This document shows, piece by piece, positions 46,514-57,890 of a stretch of DNA of 64,000 nucleotides; position 1 is the first letter of the stretch, and the number at the start of each line of letters is the position of its first letter. The stretch is from contig NC_088601.1 of NCBI RefSeq assembly GCF_036426115.1, positions 2,108,001 to 2,172,000 of the forward strand, in the 5' to 3' direction. Origin of the DNA: Kwoniella botswanensis. Its lineage: Eukaryota; Basidiomycota; Tremellomycetes; Tremellales; Cryptococcaceae. The notes under the pieces are model-generated. The model saw nothing but the letters and a program-made list of their open reading frames with translations, did not search any database and had not been told where the DNA came from. Both the position numbers and the translations under genes were made by a program.

Positions 46514-48014
46514 ATGGCTAGCCCAGCAGATGCTACGCCTGTGGTAGAAGCTCAGTAAGTGGATCCTGGCTTGAGCATGTTTATGCGAGGTGGTCTGGGA
46601 CGACCGAGCTAACGTTGATTGATCTTCTCACAGGAAACGAGTCAGTCCTTTCTCACACTTGCAGCTGTTGTACCTTGCATTCGCTCGCTGTAGAATGGAA
46701 AGATGACTGATCAATATGGTATTCTGATGAACAGGCAGACCAAGAGCTAAAGAACGTCGTCGAGTTCCTGAGAGGTAAACATGGTCCAAAAGTCAGAAGA
46801 GGGATATTGAATGGGAAGAGGGTGGATTACTTCAAAGGTGGGTCATCGTCTTCATCGATCTTACCACATCCTACTTTATGATTGTTGTCTTATGATGGAC
46901 ATCATCCCCTTCATGATGATCATGTTGCTCACCTCGTACCCATCTCCAACTGAACAGGTAAAACCGCAATTCGTACACTACTCTCCCCTCAATATCAGAA
47001 GTTGAAGAAAGTACCTGTCCTCAAGACTGAAGAGGAAGCTAAAGCATTGATGATAAAGCTGTTGCCCTTGTGAGTATGACAGCTTTACCAACTACAGCCT
47101 ATATCCAAACCTCCACGACCTCTTCTTACGATTCAATTGGTCATCATTGACTTCGCTTTTGCCTTCTTGCTTCTCCGCTCCTCGTTGCTGAATACTGACC
47201 CCAGTTCACATCCGCAGTGCATTCTTCCTTCGTACCGACCGACCTCCTGCACCCGTCCCCCCACCGTCTGGTACACCCAAGACCCTCCAACTTGCCCCTC
47301 AACAATCGTTCGATGAGACATCCTACTACACATGGTTTTACGACGGTTCCCCGCTGTACACGATCTTAGGTGGAGCAGCGATGGTAGTCATCATGTTGGC
47401 CGGTGTCATGTTCCCCCTCTGGCCCATCAAGTTACGTATCGGTGTATGGTACCTATCGATCGGGGTGTTGATTCTAGTAGGCTTGTTCATCGTTTTGGCG
47501 ATAGTGAGGTTGATCTTCTGGTGTATCACCGTGTTGACGATGAAAAGAGCTGTTTGGATTTATCCAAACTTGTTTGAGGATGTTGGATTTGTGAGTACTT
47601 TTCTACTTGGAGGATCACTATTCCCACATCCCACCCATTGACCCCTGTCTATCTCATTTGCACCCACACGAAATACTTTGCTCATGCCCATCTTCCTTTA
47701 CTCACCAGTTCGACTCATTCCGACCCGGATGGGCGTACGACGAGCCCAAGAAAAAGACCAAGAAGAAGAAAGCCGTGGGAGGTGTCACCCCGTCCAAGAA
47801 GTCTAGAACTCCCACGGCTGGCGGTCTGGAACCTATCGAAGCACTGGCTCAAGCTGCAGGTGCAGGCGAGCCTCCTGCTGGATCACCTGGAAGTCCCACC
47901 GAAGCTAGTGCGACGGGCGTACAAGTCAACCCAGCTTCTGAAAATAACAATCAAGGTGGATTGAGAAGTAGACAAGCGGCGACGATCGAGGAGATCGATG
48001 ATGATGAGTCTTAG
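46514..48014 (+). CDS. SEC62: Sec62 translocon component
   Basis: Sec62 works with Sec63 at the ER channel for post-translational translocation. Start: MASPADATPVVEAQKRADQE, produced by joining exon 1 to a 7-nt microexon (46634-46640, GAAACGA) and then to ADQELKNVVEFLRGKHGPKV. Family features: GILNGKRVDYFKGKTAIRTL, the linker KALMIKLLPFAFFLRTDRPP, SYYTWFYDGSPLYTILGGAA, then two membrane segments (AMVVIMLAGVMFPLWPIKLR and YLSIGVLILVGLFIVLAIVR) and VWIYPNLFEDVGFFDSFRPG. The tail carries a lysine stretch KKKTKKKKAVGG and an acidic end ATIEEIDDDES. Seven exons; about 335 residues. It lies 27 kb from SEC61 in the same window. Confidence 0.95.
46634..46640 (+). other. 7-nt microexon in SEC62
   Basis: GAAACGA is bounded by CACAG before and GTCAGT after. 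It supplies the last base of Gln, one Lys codon (AAA) and one Arg codon (CGA), and keeps the frame AQKRADQE. Without it the frame between exon 1 and exon 3 would break. Confidence 0.7.
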
Positions 48015-48348
48015 GTGGTGGATTTTAGATGACCGTCATCAGAGGAAAGTGACGTGATTGGATCAGAAGATGTGTGAGACAGAATGGGAGAAGAGATATC
48101 ATGATGAGATGAATGGATGTTGGTTGCTTATATTCAAATTGATGAGTCAAAAACGTATCTTATGATATATAATTCATGCATGTGATCTATCTTGATTAGA
48201 CATAGGCTCTGATACCAATGGTCGATTCTGCGATCAATGAGTGATGTACTATATACATATACGCTCAACACGCTATCTGCTTCTTTCCATCACAATATTT
48301 CTTATGGTTTATGATGAACCATCATATTGTTATATCACTACTGTCCAC
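48015..48348. other. Convergent intergenic region SEC62 / CSTF2
   Basis: A 334-bp AT-rich tail-to-tail gap with nothing further recognised. Confidence 0.4.
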
Positions 48349-50160
48349 CTAAGCCGCAGCACCGAGGAATTGTTGTCTCTGTGGGAGAGCAGGAGCATAC
48401 CAGACTGTCAGCATTGCATGGTCACTCACGGATGGACGAAATGATGAACTCACCAGCTGCATGATCGACGCCTTTTGAGTAGCATCCAAAGCGTTGATTT
48501 GATCCGGTGTGAGCTGTAACACTTGAAGGAGCATTTGCTGATCGTCGCGAGAAAAGGCAGCACATCAGCCTCTTGTGACCAAGTCTCGTAAAGTAGACTT
48601 CAACTCACTTGCTGATCCTCTGGTAACGTAGCCAAAGCCTGCTGAGCACTAGGAGGCAACGCTGCCATACCACTAGCAGGTGGTTGGGGAGGTGCAGGTG
48701 TGGAAGCACCGTAAGAAGGTGTACCGTAGCCCGCTGCGGGAGGGGGAGCAGAGTTGTACCCTCCCTGTTGAGGTGATGGTCGATACCCTGCTCCTCCAGG
48801 TGGATAGGACGGACCGGACGATGCGGGTGGATAAGCAGGGTAGGCGTTTTGAGCAGGAGGTGGGTAACTGGATGGAGGAGGTGGAGCAGTCGCTGGCAGA
48901 GGCTGGATTCGCTATATGCATTGTCAATGTAGGTGATCAGTACAAAACACGAAAGTGCAGCCAATCTGAGATGTGCTAACTCACCTGAAGCACCGATGGA
49001 TCTACGATGTTCATCAATAACATAGCTTGGAACAACGCATATGCGAGTTGAGGTTTCGACGAGAGCAGCTGTCGTGCTTGTTCTGGATTCGTCGTGATGA
49101 GAGACTGTAACAATGTACGAAAGACATGAGATTGATCAGTATCGTACATCCACCGTTGGAGGTTATAGGGCTGGATCGCAGTCCGGTACAAAGCATACTC
49201 ACCTTCATACTAGCCATAACATCCTGCATCTGACCCGGAGTGACCGTCGCCAACGTCTTACTGATATTATCCGTTGCGTTGGCCCCATGAGGTAGAGGTG
49301 CACCTTCAGGTAAAGCCGAAAGATCCACTCTGTTCACTGGTGGTGCACCGTCGTATCCTCTTGGAGGGGTATCTTCTGCTCTACCGTATCCACCTGGTCC
49401 GCCTGGTCCGCCGGGCCCACCACTTCCCGGAGGAGCATTACCTACCGGACCACCTGGATGACCGGGTATACCACCTCTGCTTCCTCTTCCACCTCTTCTA
49501 GGTCCAGGCTCGTCAGTCGATAATTCCACCCGTAAGTTTCGACCATTCACGGGCACTTCTTGCAAGTTTCGGACGGCAGATAAGGCTGTGGCTTCGTCTA
49601 TGGGGCACAAGGGAGGGTCAGTATGGCACGGGTGGGGATCGATAAATCATGTTAATTTCTGGGATGACAGATCAACATACCGTAGAATTGAACAAATGCG
49701 TATCCTTTAGAGCGTCCAGTCTGAGGGTCGAATTTGATCCTGTTAGGTTTGTCGTTTTATATCAGCTCTGTCCATACCCACAGGTGAGGTAGACGATGAC
49801 TGATGTCAAGATGGTAGATTCGCACTCACTCTACATTGTTCACTGGACCAGCTTCCGAGAAAGTATTCGCTAACTGTTCTTCCGATACATCGCTGAGAAA
49901 GTAGATTGAGGAGGTGTTAGTGAAACATCTCTTTACATGCTGGGGAAGGCGATGTATCAAGGCTCAAAGCGATAAGACATACTAGGGGATGTTTGCGACT
50001 AGATAAGGCAGATGAGCATCAGTAAAGACAGCTCGGGATACTACCAATACAAGAGAACACGTGATACGTGACAGACCGTGGACGACAGGATGTTCATCTC
50101 TATTCTAGAGACCATTCACTCACCGAAGATGGTCCTACTGGCTGAAGTGGGGGGAGGCAT
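48349..50160 (-). CDS. CSTF2: Cleavage stimulation factor subunit 2 (CstF-64/Rna15-like)
   Basis: This binds U/GU-rich RNA downstream of the poly(A) site during mRNA 3'-end formation. It begins MPPPTSASRTIFVANIPYDV, then SEEQLANTFSEAGPVNNVEI and TGRSKGYAFVQFY: an RRM with RNP2 (IFVANIPY) and RNP1 (KGYAFVQF). The RRM ends ALSAVRNLQEVPVNGRNLRV. A Gly/Pro/Arg-rich stretch follows. The hinge domain, which binds CstF-77, lies in NISKTLATVTPGQMQDVMAS and SLITTNPEQARQLLSSKPQL, AYALFQAMLLMNIVDPSVL. After a Pro/Tyr-rich region, the small C-terminal helical domain is LPEDQQ, QMLLQVLQLTPDQINALDAT, QKASIMQLRQQFLGAAA. About nine exons. Confidence 0.93.
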
Positions 50161-50629
50161 GATACCGGACCGGATGAATCGATCTACGACGATAGGGAAA
50201 AGTGAGGAAGGAAGAGGGTTGAGATGGTTTGAACGTTTGTTTGATATTTGCGTTGTTGATCAGATACTGGACAGCAAAAGGCTTCAGATCTTTGACGGTG
50301 AGATACCAGGGAGCTAATGGTCGTTTTTGTGCTGCTGACAATGGAATGGAGCTGATGAATGAAGAGCAGGTAAAAGGTAAAAGGTAAAAGCTGGAAGGTG
50401 AAGATGGAAGAGGAGGGAGGATTATTGACGAAGTGGGCGACAACACGTGGCGCTTATGTAATGACCTGTCGGAGTGGCAAGACAAAGGATGTTGCTCGTT
50501 GCTCCGTTCTTAACAATCGACACATCGGACAATGCATAACAAAGCTCACAACTCGGTGGGTTTGATGTGTATATAGGGAATACAAGGTACCTTGGTCTCA
50601 GCCTCCATTCAGAGAGTCCGAAAACCCAC
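50161..50629. other. CSTF2 promoter and 3' flank of trefoil gene C
   Basis: A 469-bp gap. Near 50368-50392 a run of AGGTAAAAGGTAAAAGG forms a short 8-bp tandem repeat. No exon is seen. Confidence 0.4.
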
Positions 50630-51291
50630 TCAGGGGTCCTCGATCGACCAGACTGTACGGTCATCTCGGTCAGCTCAACTTTTGCTGTTCGGGAGGTACT
50701 GAAGCGGAAGAGGACTTTACTCACTCTGTTTCGACGCTTCCTCGTTGGACTCCTCCATACATGGGGATATGATCACCTCCGGATCGAAAAAGGACAGACA
50801 TCGCTGTGCCTTTTCTGTGCTGGCGTGATCGGAGTAAAAGATTGTGCCGTTCTCCATTACGGTCCATCTGGATCACCATGAAGCTTGTCAGTGGGCGTTT
50901 CCCCGGATGCACAGTGATATCGTGGAGAGCTCATATAGAACTTGACTCACTGTTGTAGGTTAGATCCTTCTTTCGGTTTCTCGGCGGTAATGAGGTTCAC
51001 CCCGTTCGTCAAATCGTTAGGATCAGCTTGCAGGTTGAAAGATAATTGCGAAGATCGAATTGCTCCCGATTTTCCCATGTTGATATCCCACAAGAAGACA
51101 GGATCATTTCCACCAGGACATGATTGAGTGTGCACTGCTTTACAGCCTCCGTTGAGTACCCCGGGAGGGATGTAAAGACAAGTGTCATCGGCTTTGTTCT
51201 TGAGGAGAACACTTTTGTGCTCTTCCCGGGTGCTTAGAGGGGATGCTGAGGTGATAGTCAAGATTGAGAGCAGAGCGAGTGTCGAGATCAT
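50630..51291 (-). CDS. Small secreted trefoil-like protein C
   Basis: Three exons encode about 168 residues. The signal peptide is MISTLALLSILTITSASP. Four main cysteines are seen at ADDTCLYIP, HTQSCPGG, AQRCLSFF and ISPCMEE, with an extra one in LNGGCKAV. Exon 1 ends LQQ in phase 2, exon 2 opens WTVMENGTIF, and exon 3 gives IWSIEDP. The intron positions and phases match A, B and D exactly, although little else does. It lies head to tail with D in the opposite orientation to A and B. A trefoil-type lectin fold is possible; the ligand is unknown. The TATA box seen in A and D is not obvious here. Confidence 0.78.
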
Positions 51292-51705
51292 TCTAACAGG
51301 CTGATGTCGAATCTGTCAGTTTCAGTGTATTTGAAAAGATGAAAATGATCTGTTCCCAACGTATTGTTAGGCGTGGGAAAGTTGTCGATATACACTACCA
51401 AACGCACTGTCATATAAAGATACAGTAGTAGACATACGAGGATTTTCATAATGCAAATGGTGACTCAATCGGGTCAGGCAATCAGATCAGCGTTGAAAGG
51501 AAGCTTGTAACCGAGTGAAAGGAAGGTCAAGTAAGGATTATAGGGGTAGACTATACTCCATTTGCAACCTACGATGCGTCAAATATTGATGATCTTACTT
51601 GTTCAAACGAGGTACATATACAAAGGAAGGTATATTCATGCAGTATCATATGCAATAGAAACGGAATCAAGGAAGGATTGATTAGGGGGGGTTATGACTG
51701 AAGTT
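51292..51705. other. Promoter of trefoil gene C, 3' flank of D
   Basis: A 414-bp AT-rich gap without a supported exon. Confidence 0.4.
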
Positions 51706-52404
51706 TTACCCGTCAATTTTCCAGACTGATCGGGTCGAGCGATCCACAATCAGCAAAGAGTTCTTACCGGCCGAGTACCATAGGCAGAGTTGCTTGATTT
51801 TTTGGTAGCATCAAAAGAATAAAAGCTTACCTTGTTGACTGTCTGCGTCAGTGCAATCTACCAAGCCAATATTGGCTGTCATCCCGTTCTTCAATTTGGG
51901 TGGTTGACCCAGACATTGCTCAATACCACCCCAGGGAGTAAGGTCGTTCGCGATATATCTGATTTTTCCATCAGATGCGAATTGCCATCTGGTTGGAGTA
52001 TAGAGAAATCAGCTCAAATCCAACCATACATCTGACGTTGACGTTGTTCATCAAATAGATATGTACGTTGTGGTTGTGTCGATGTGAGGCACTTACTTAT
52101 CATCATTGAGCTCGTCCAGTGCAACCTTGACATAAACTCCATCCGTCACTATCGTCTTGACTTCCAAAGAAGTTCCGGATAAAGTGATTGGTCCGCCCTC
52201 ATCGAGATCGATGTCCCATTTGGACCTGCTATCGCGTTCACAGGGATAAACCGATAAACTTTCGCCCTTGTCGCCTTCGAGGACATCTTGGATAGCAAGG
52301 CAGCTGAAGGTACCCTCGAGATTCAGTTTGATGTTCTCTCGTTGGGCAGCAAGAGCCAATAAGGTGTTGAAAGCTAGGAAGTAAAGGGCAGTACCGCGAA
52401 ACAT
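51706..52404 (-). CDS. Small secreted trefoil-like protein D
   Basis: This is the fourth family member, about 161 residues from the Met at 52404, which opens a good signal peptide (MFRGTALYFLAFNTLLALA). An upstream in-frame Met (52458) would mask it. Four cysteines lie at TFSCLAIQ, VYPCERD, IEQCLGQ and LVDCTDA. Exon 1 ends DDK in phase 2, exon 2 opens WQFASDGKIR, and exon 3 gives VWKIDG. A TATAAATA box on the minus strand (52482-52489) lies about 80 bp upstream, as in gene A. The last coding exon spans only about 20 bases. Function unknown. Confidence 0.78.
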
Positions 52405-52908
52405 GATGGAGATTCTCAGTTTGATGAGAAATACATTTGACTTTGCGGAACTTCTCACGAATAACCGTCAGTGGGTGGGATTATTTATAGTGGGGTTGTT
52501 TCCACCATGAATAATGGCAATTGTCCATCTTTCGATTATTGATCGTCGAGGCTCATCCCTCAAGGAGACGATGCTGATAATTGACTCCATTTTGATTTCA
52601 CGATGAAAGGAGACATTGACTTCTGTGCTTCCTTTGTATATGCCACGGCTTGTGTTGATGGTATGTCGCCGCTGGCGTAACAATCATCTCTTCAGCCGCA
52701 CAACTCATGAATATAACGATGCTCCATGTAATATCTTGAGAACATCAACACGGAGAAATCAAAGCTGTCAGGATGTAGACCGACCAGGTGATAAACGATT
52801 CATGTGGAATGGCAATATTGTATACAGAACCAAATACCATCTTATGTACAGAGATCTGACTAGAAAACCTATGAACAAGTCTTGGACCATCGCACATGTA
52901 CGTTAGGT
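52405..52908. promoter_or_regulatory. Promoter of trefoil gene D and 3' flank of the phosphatase gene
   Basis: This contains the minus-strand TATAAATA box at 52482-52489. The rest shows no exon. Confidence 0.45.
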
Positions 52909-54182
52909 CTACAAACTATCGACGGTCACGACCTTTCGCTGAGCTCCCCAGATATACTTCAAGCCGGCCCAAGAGCTCAACCACTCTGTCCACGATAGAC
53001 TGTCCCTAGGCTGCTCGACTTCGAGATCTGGATCCCCTTGGTCGACCCTATCGTCGTCCAGACCGGGACAGTGCATAGAGCGTTTCTCCACAATTTGACC
53101 ATTGGACATGATCCATACTACGTCGTTACGCTCGTCCGGGTAGATACGGTGAGCGTTCGTAGCTCCCAAGGCGGTCGCTATGGTATTGAGGTCACGGTGT
53201 TTCTGCGGTCACAAAAAGGTGGTCAGAAAGGGGCCATACCTAGAAAAAGGCCGGAAGCAAGAAGCAACCGTGGACATGCGCACTCACCCAGCTGATGAGG
53301 ATGTCCGCGTTTGAAGCCTGAGCGAATTCTTGGACATACTGCAAGATGCAGCTCGCTGCGGAGTTGGCACTGTTTGTATGAGTGATTTTGTGTGAGCCTT
53401 CATATCTTTCCAGTGAGTGAAGAGTGAAAATGGTCGTCCGGTGGTTTCGCATGGTACACAGAATTGGCGTTTACAAGATGTACACTCACCATGCAATGTT
53501 GATCTCCAGCCCCAGATCCTTGGCAAGCGGCGCAACAGTCGCATAAGTTCTCTCTGCTTCCTTCTCACCTTCGCCCTCCCGAGGAGCGGCGAATATCAAC
53601 CCGATGTCAAACTCCGAGTCGTTTCCAAAGTACTGTCATCCAAATGGTATCATACAAGCAATTCAGCCTTCTCTCAGCACCAACGGGATAATAAATGATG
53701 AGAGAACCTCGGCTATCAAGGCAGAAACTCACGGTACGGATATACTGCGCCCGCTCCTTGCCCTTCTCGCTAAGACCATTGGGAAATTTGCCTCGGCCAG
53801 GCCATCTTGGCCCACCTTGACCACCACCACCTCGACCAGGAGGTCCCCTCCCCCTGTCATCTCCGGGTGGACCACGATCGAGCGGCGCGGACGCCCGAGG
53901 AGGACGACTTGGGAACCCCCATAACCAGCTCCACCAGCTTCCCCCCCTAGACGATGAGACTGCTGAGTCCGAGGGCGCGCTATTGACAGAGTTTGGATTG
54001 GAAACAGCAGGGCTGAAGCCCTTTTCAGCATGTCGGATGAGTATGACCCGATTGGAAAACGATGGTTTCATGTGGCTGCCGGTGATGCTGCTGCTGGAGG
54101 TTGATGGGGCCGCCGAGGAGCGCGAAGTCACGAGCACCAGAGCTACCAACAGGGAGAGGGAAGTGGCGAGTGCTAATTTCAT
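52909..54182 (-). CDS. Secreted histidine phosphatase (phosphoglycerate-mutase-like) with low-complexity insert
   Basis: The product starts with a signal peptide MKLALATSLSLLVALVLVTS. The catalytic strand is NRVILIRHAEKG, the RH motif of the histidine phosphatase superfamily. The second conserved block, GLSEKGKERAQYIRTYFG, normally follows within about 20-30 residues, but here an insert of roughly 80 residues rich in Ser, Gly, Pro and Arg lies between. Later motifs: DIGLIFAAPREGEGEKEAER, CILQYVQEFAQASNADILIS, and WKHRDLNTIATALGA, which supplies the second catalytic His. The end is YIWGAQRKVVTVDSL. Four or five exons. Similar fungal proteins are called phosphoglycerate mutase family; the substrate is unknown. 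Export to the wall or vacuole is expected. Confidence 0.82.
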
Positions 54183-55327
54183 GATGGGGTGGTTGACGAT
54201 TTTGCAGAAAAGGAGTGGTGGAAAGTCGAAATGAAGACAGATGATCCTTTAGATGATCCTTTCGCCGAAACAGGGCTATGTTTATAATATATCACACGTC
54301 TCGACTGTTCAGTGATAGTGTGAATCGCACTGTCGATAGCAGTCCCATCAATCAAGACGCTGTTGGGAGAGGCTGGGCATCGCTTATCAGATAAATGGCT
54401 GCGGCCGCAACATGGAAGCCTCACAAGGGCGCGAGACCGACTGCGAAACTTACGGTGTTTTACCTTGTTTCGGCCGAGCATGCTTATGGTCTTCTCGTCC
54501 AGCTATTCGGTCGAATCAAGTAGGCGTGAGTGTTGTGCAGTTGAAGAACCAGTCAGAGGTCGAAAGTAGTTATAACTATCTGAGGGCTGCACCAATGTTC
54601 ATACGTTACGGCTTATCAAATCGATAGTTGCCAGAGTACACACGATAAAGAGTCGACGGGAATTTTGCAATCATCCGCGATGGTGCAATCGTGTGATTGC
54701 CCACTCAGAGATCTGTTCATCCCACTCTAGGCAACAAGTCGACTGAGACTGGGGCGTTGATCAATCAATATTCGATCTAAGATATGAATGATACAGAAGA
54801 AGAGTTGAAGGCTCCTCAACCAATGGAAGAAGATACCGCTATCTTCCCTATACCGCAGGATTTCACTCATCGCACAAGAGAGGAAACGGTATCGGTGCAC
54901 TAAGTTAAAGAATCAAGTACCACCATCTCAGGCCACCCCGCAAGTCGCGAACCTTTTATTTCTGATTCTCCAATGGTCCATCGGCGGCGGCTGTACCGGA
55001 GGTTGTTACTGCTCAGGGTGCAAATTGGCGTACGGCCGCGGTACCGATCTATAATTAGTGATAACACATGAAAAGTTATCTGCTTTCAGCAGGAATTTAG
55101 CAGGAAGACAAGCAGTATTTGTAGATGATTCAGAAATGTAGAAGAAGTTGTCTTTTCAATGTATGACTGCTTACACACCACCTCCCCATCGTTAATCGTG
55201 CATTTCAGTGGATAAAGGAAACCAAAACGAAGGATAGAAAGGAAAGGAGGTTGTTTGTCACCCCAGCTTTCGATCCGGTCTCCTCCGCCAAATCCCAGAT
55301 CCGATCTCACCTTCTCACCTTCAAACC
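54183..55327. other. 1.1-kb intergenic region
   Basis: This includes the promoters of the phosphatase (minus) and the MFS exporter (plus). One short frame at 54784-54903 (39 codons, MNDTEEELKAPQPM...) reads like protein but connects to no recognisable exon. No RNA gene is seen. Confidence 0.4.
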
Positions 55328-57242
55328 ATGGAGGCTTACCTGCAGTATAAATCGTTTACTCCAACAGGCAAACCGACACATCAACCAGTACATGAGAAAG
55401 ATCTGGAGAACCCACATCATCTACAGATATACTTGGATTTCGATGAGAACGACAAACGGAATCCTAAAAACTGGTCGGTATGGTACAAAACGTTTGTCAT
55501 TGGGCAGTTAGCCTTCATGACTCTCTCGTTGACCTTTGCGAGTTCGGTATCTTCGGCTGCTGAAGAAGGGATGATACAAGAGTTTGGATGTAGTACGATC
55601 GCTGCTACTGCTAGTACAGGTTTGTTCTTGGTTGGTATGGGATTAGGTGCTATGCCTATGGCTCCTTTATCAGAGCGTGAGTGGGTTCTACTGTGCGTCT
55701 GTGCAACACTAGGATGGCTAATATCGTACACCAGTGTATGGAAGATTACCAATCTACCTGATAACTATGCTGCTTGCGACACTCTTCGAGATAGCTTCAG
55801 CCTTAGCACCCAATGTACCAGGACTGTTGATACTCAGGTTGATCGCCGGGTTCTGGTCTTCCGCGCCATTATCCAATTCCGGGGGAACCTTGAACGATAT
55901 AGGTGATCCAGTACTAAGGACTATCGCTTTACCCCTGTTCACTACTGCTGGATTCGCCGGTCCAACCCTCGGTCCAATCATCGGTGGATTCGTCTCACAA
56001 GCTCCGGGATATGGTTGGAGATGGTGTTATTGGGTGTGTGCGATTTGGAATGGTGTAGCATTTTTAATGTCCTCCTTGTTCATGCCCGAGACACTCGCTC
56101 CGGCATTGATCAAATACAAGGCCGTACAATATCGATTGACTACAGGGGAAGATGTATGGAGAGCACCGATAGAAGATCAGGATATACATAAATTGACGGT
56201 CAAGTACCTGCAACGGCCATTCATATTATTGGGGAAAGAACCCATCATACAGCTCTTCGTGATGTATCTGACCAGTAAGTAAAACCGTCTATATGCTCAT
56301 GTTAGCTAAATTAATCATTGGTTTTGCTCGTGCCATAGTCGTCTACATCGTCCTGTATGGTTTTTTCACTGCTTACCCCATCATCTTCCTCCAACATGGA
56401 TTCACCTCTCGTACTGTAGGCTTGGCGTTTATACCAGTCATGGTCGGATTCTTCATCTTGATGGGGTTCAATGTACTCCATTACATCCGGTATAAAAGAC
56501 TAGCTTTAGATGCGAAAGCAGGCATCGAAAGGAGGGGGATCCACGAAGGAAAGGTTGAACCTGAGGAAAGACTAGTACCTCGTGAGTTCACCGTTGGCTG
56601 GCTCATATTCCGTATACTCATCTCCCCTTTCTAGTCATGGCGTGTGCGATCTTCTTCCCCGCCGGGATGTTCTGGCTAGCTTGGACGTCTGGACCTCATT
56701 TCAACGTTTGGGTACCGTTGATATCGGGTGTGATTTTTGGTATTGGGTTACTGTCGATTTTTCAAGGCTCGACTCAATACCTTATCGATGCCTATGGACC
56801 TTATGCAGCCTCAGCGGTGAGCACTTCGACAAGTACGTGTGGAAGCTCAGCTAATATGTTGTTTTGTAGCTTGCGGGTTCCACTCTGATCCGATACGGTA
56901 TGTCTGATGACGTTGCAACCTAGTGACCCGCGTGCTGACAGAAGTGACATATAGCTGTTGCTGGACTGGTCGCACTGGCATTCCCAAAGGCGTATGAGAC
57001 TTTGGGTGATCAATGGGCAACATCGTGAGTGAAGGCATAAACACATCAATGAGTATACAGATTGATCATAACTATAACACGTCCAGACTTTTCGCATTCA
57101 TGGGACTGGCGCTGACCCCAGTGCCATTCTTTTTCTATATCTACGGTAAGTCGACCTTTCTCTGTCAAGGTTTGCAGCTGATTTTCCTGGTGAGTCAGGT
57201 CGACATGTCCGTGCCAAATGTATATATACTGTCAGGGATTAG
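55328..57242 (+). CDS. MFS multidrug/polyamine exporter (DHA1 type)
   Basis: This is a plasma-membrane H+ antiporter of the 12-TM drug group that includes Tpo and Flr1. It starts MEAYLQYKSFTPTGKPTHQP, and DENDKRNPKNWSVWYKTFVI is the classic D-x-x-NP-x-NW entry of this group. Then come SVSSAAEEGMIQEFGCSTIA, LYGRLPIYL, ILRLIAGFWSSAPLSNSGGT, DIGDPVLRTIALPLFTTAGF, GPTLGPIIGGFVSQAPGYGW RW (the antiporter motif C region), LFMPETLAPALIKYKA and HGFTSRTVGLAFIPVMVGFF. Eight exons. I place the end at 57242: a 53-nt intron (57146-57198) leads to a last exon giving YGRHVRAKCIYTVRD, like other family C-termini. Longer readings beyond 57242 do not look like MFS. The transported drug is unknown. Confidence 0.88.
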
Positions 57243-57890
57243 GGTGGTACATCAGGGACATTTCGTAGATGTATCCTTCTTCCACATAAATAATGCATGT
57301 TCAGATAGATCAGTCCGTATCGTTCAGATCCAAAAAGTCAATCTCTAAAATATATATATTCCAGCTCAGGATCCAGGGTTGTATGAAGCGTGCTCGCTTT
57401 ACGTACAAGAGATCCCTGGCTGCTATCGCCGTTGCTCCGTCCTATCCCCTTATGGAATTTCCCATTACGTTGCCTGTATTGCTGCTCAAGTACAAGGTTT
57501 GTGTTTACTCTTCATGGGCCAAGGAGGGGCAGGAGGGTCCAGCCAAGAAAAGAATGGGCGGTCGAATTACCCATCAAAAAGTAGGCACCGACAATCTCTT
57601 CTTTTCTCTTTTTTCGGCAGACTTTCGGCATCTCATTTTTCGAAGTCCTGTCTTAGGTCGAATCGATAACTGACATTATAGCTATTTCGTTGTTTCTATA
57701 GAACCTCATTGCGATATCTAACAATAACATATACACAGCAGCCGACCATCACATAGGCCAACACTCTTTGCGGTCGCTGATTGATCAGGCTAATGGTGGT
57801 GTTCAATGTTGGCCTCTTCACACTCTGATTCCTGAACAACGGCCAGTCCTTCGCCCTGCATCAATCAATACCTAGCTAGACTCTTTCAAC
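57243..57890. other. Intergenic region before the histidine kinase
   Basis: A 648-bp gap. Several overlapping frames are open at 57290-57670 but have no family sign or splice logic. Confidence 0.4.

Noticed and set aside
19302-48014. SEC61 and SEC62 both in the window as a translocon gene cluster
   Set aside because: They are 25 kb apart with unrelated genes between; chance linkage is the simpler view.
54784-54903. Short frame MNDTEEELKAPQPM..., possible first exon of the MFS exporter
   Set aside because: It ends in a stop after 39 codons, has no good donor that joins in frame to 55328, and the exporter already has a normal N-terminus.
57290-57673. Several overlapping open frames after the MFS exporter as extra exons
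   Set aside because: None resembles an MFS C-terminus, whereas a 53-nt intron to a last exon ending at 57242 does.
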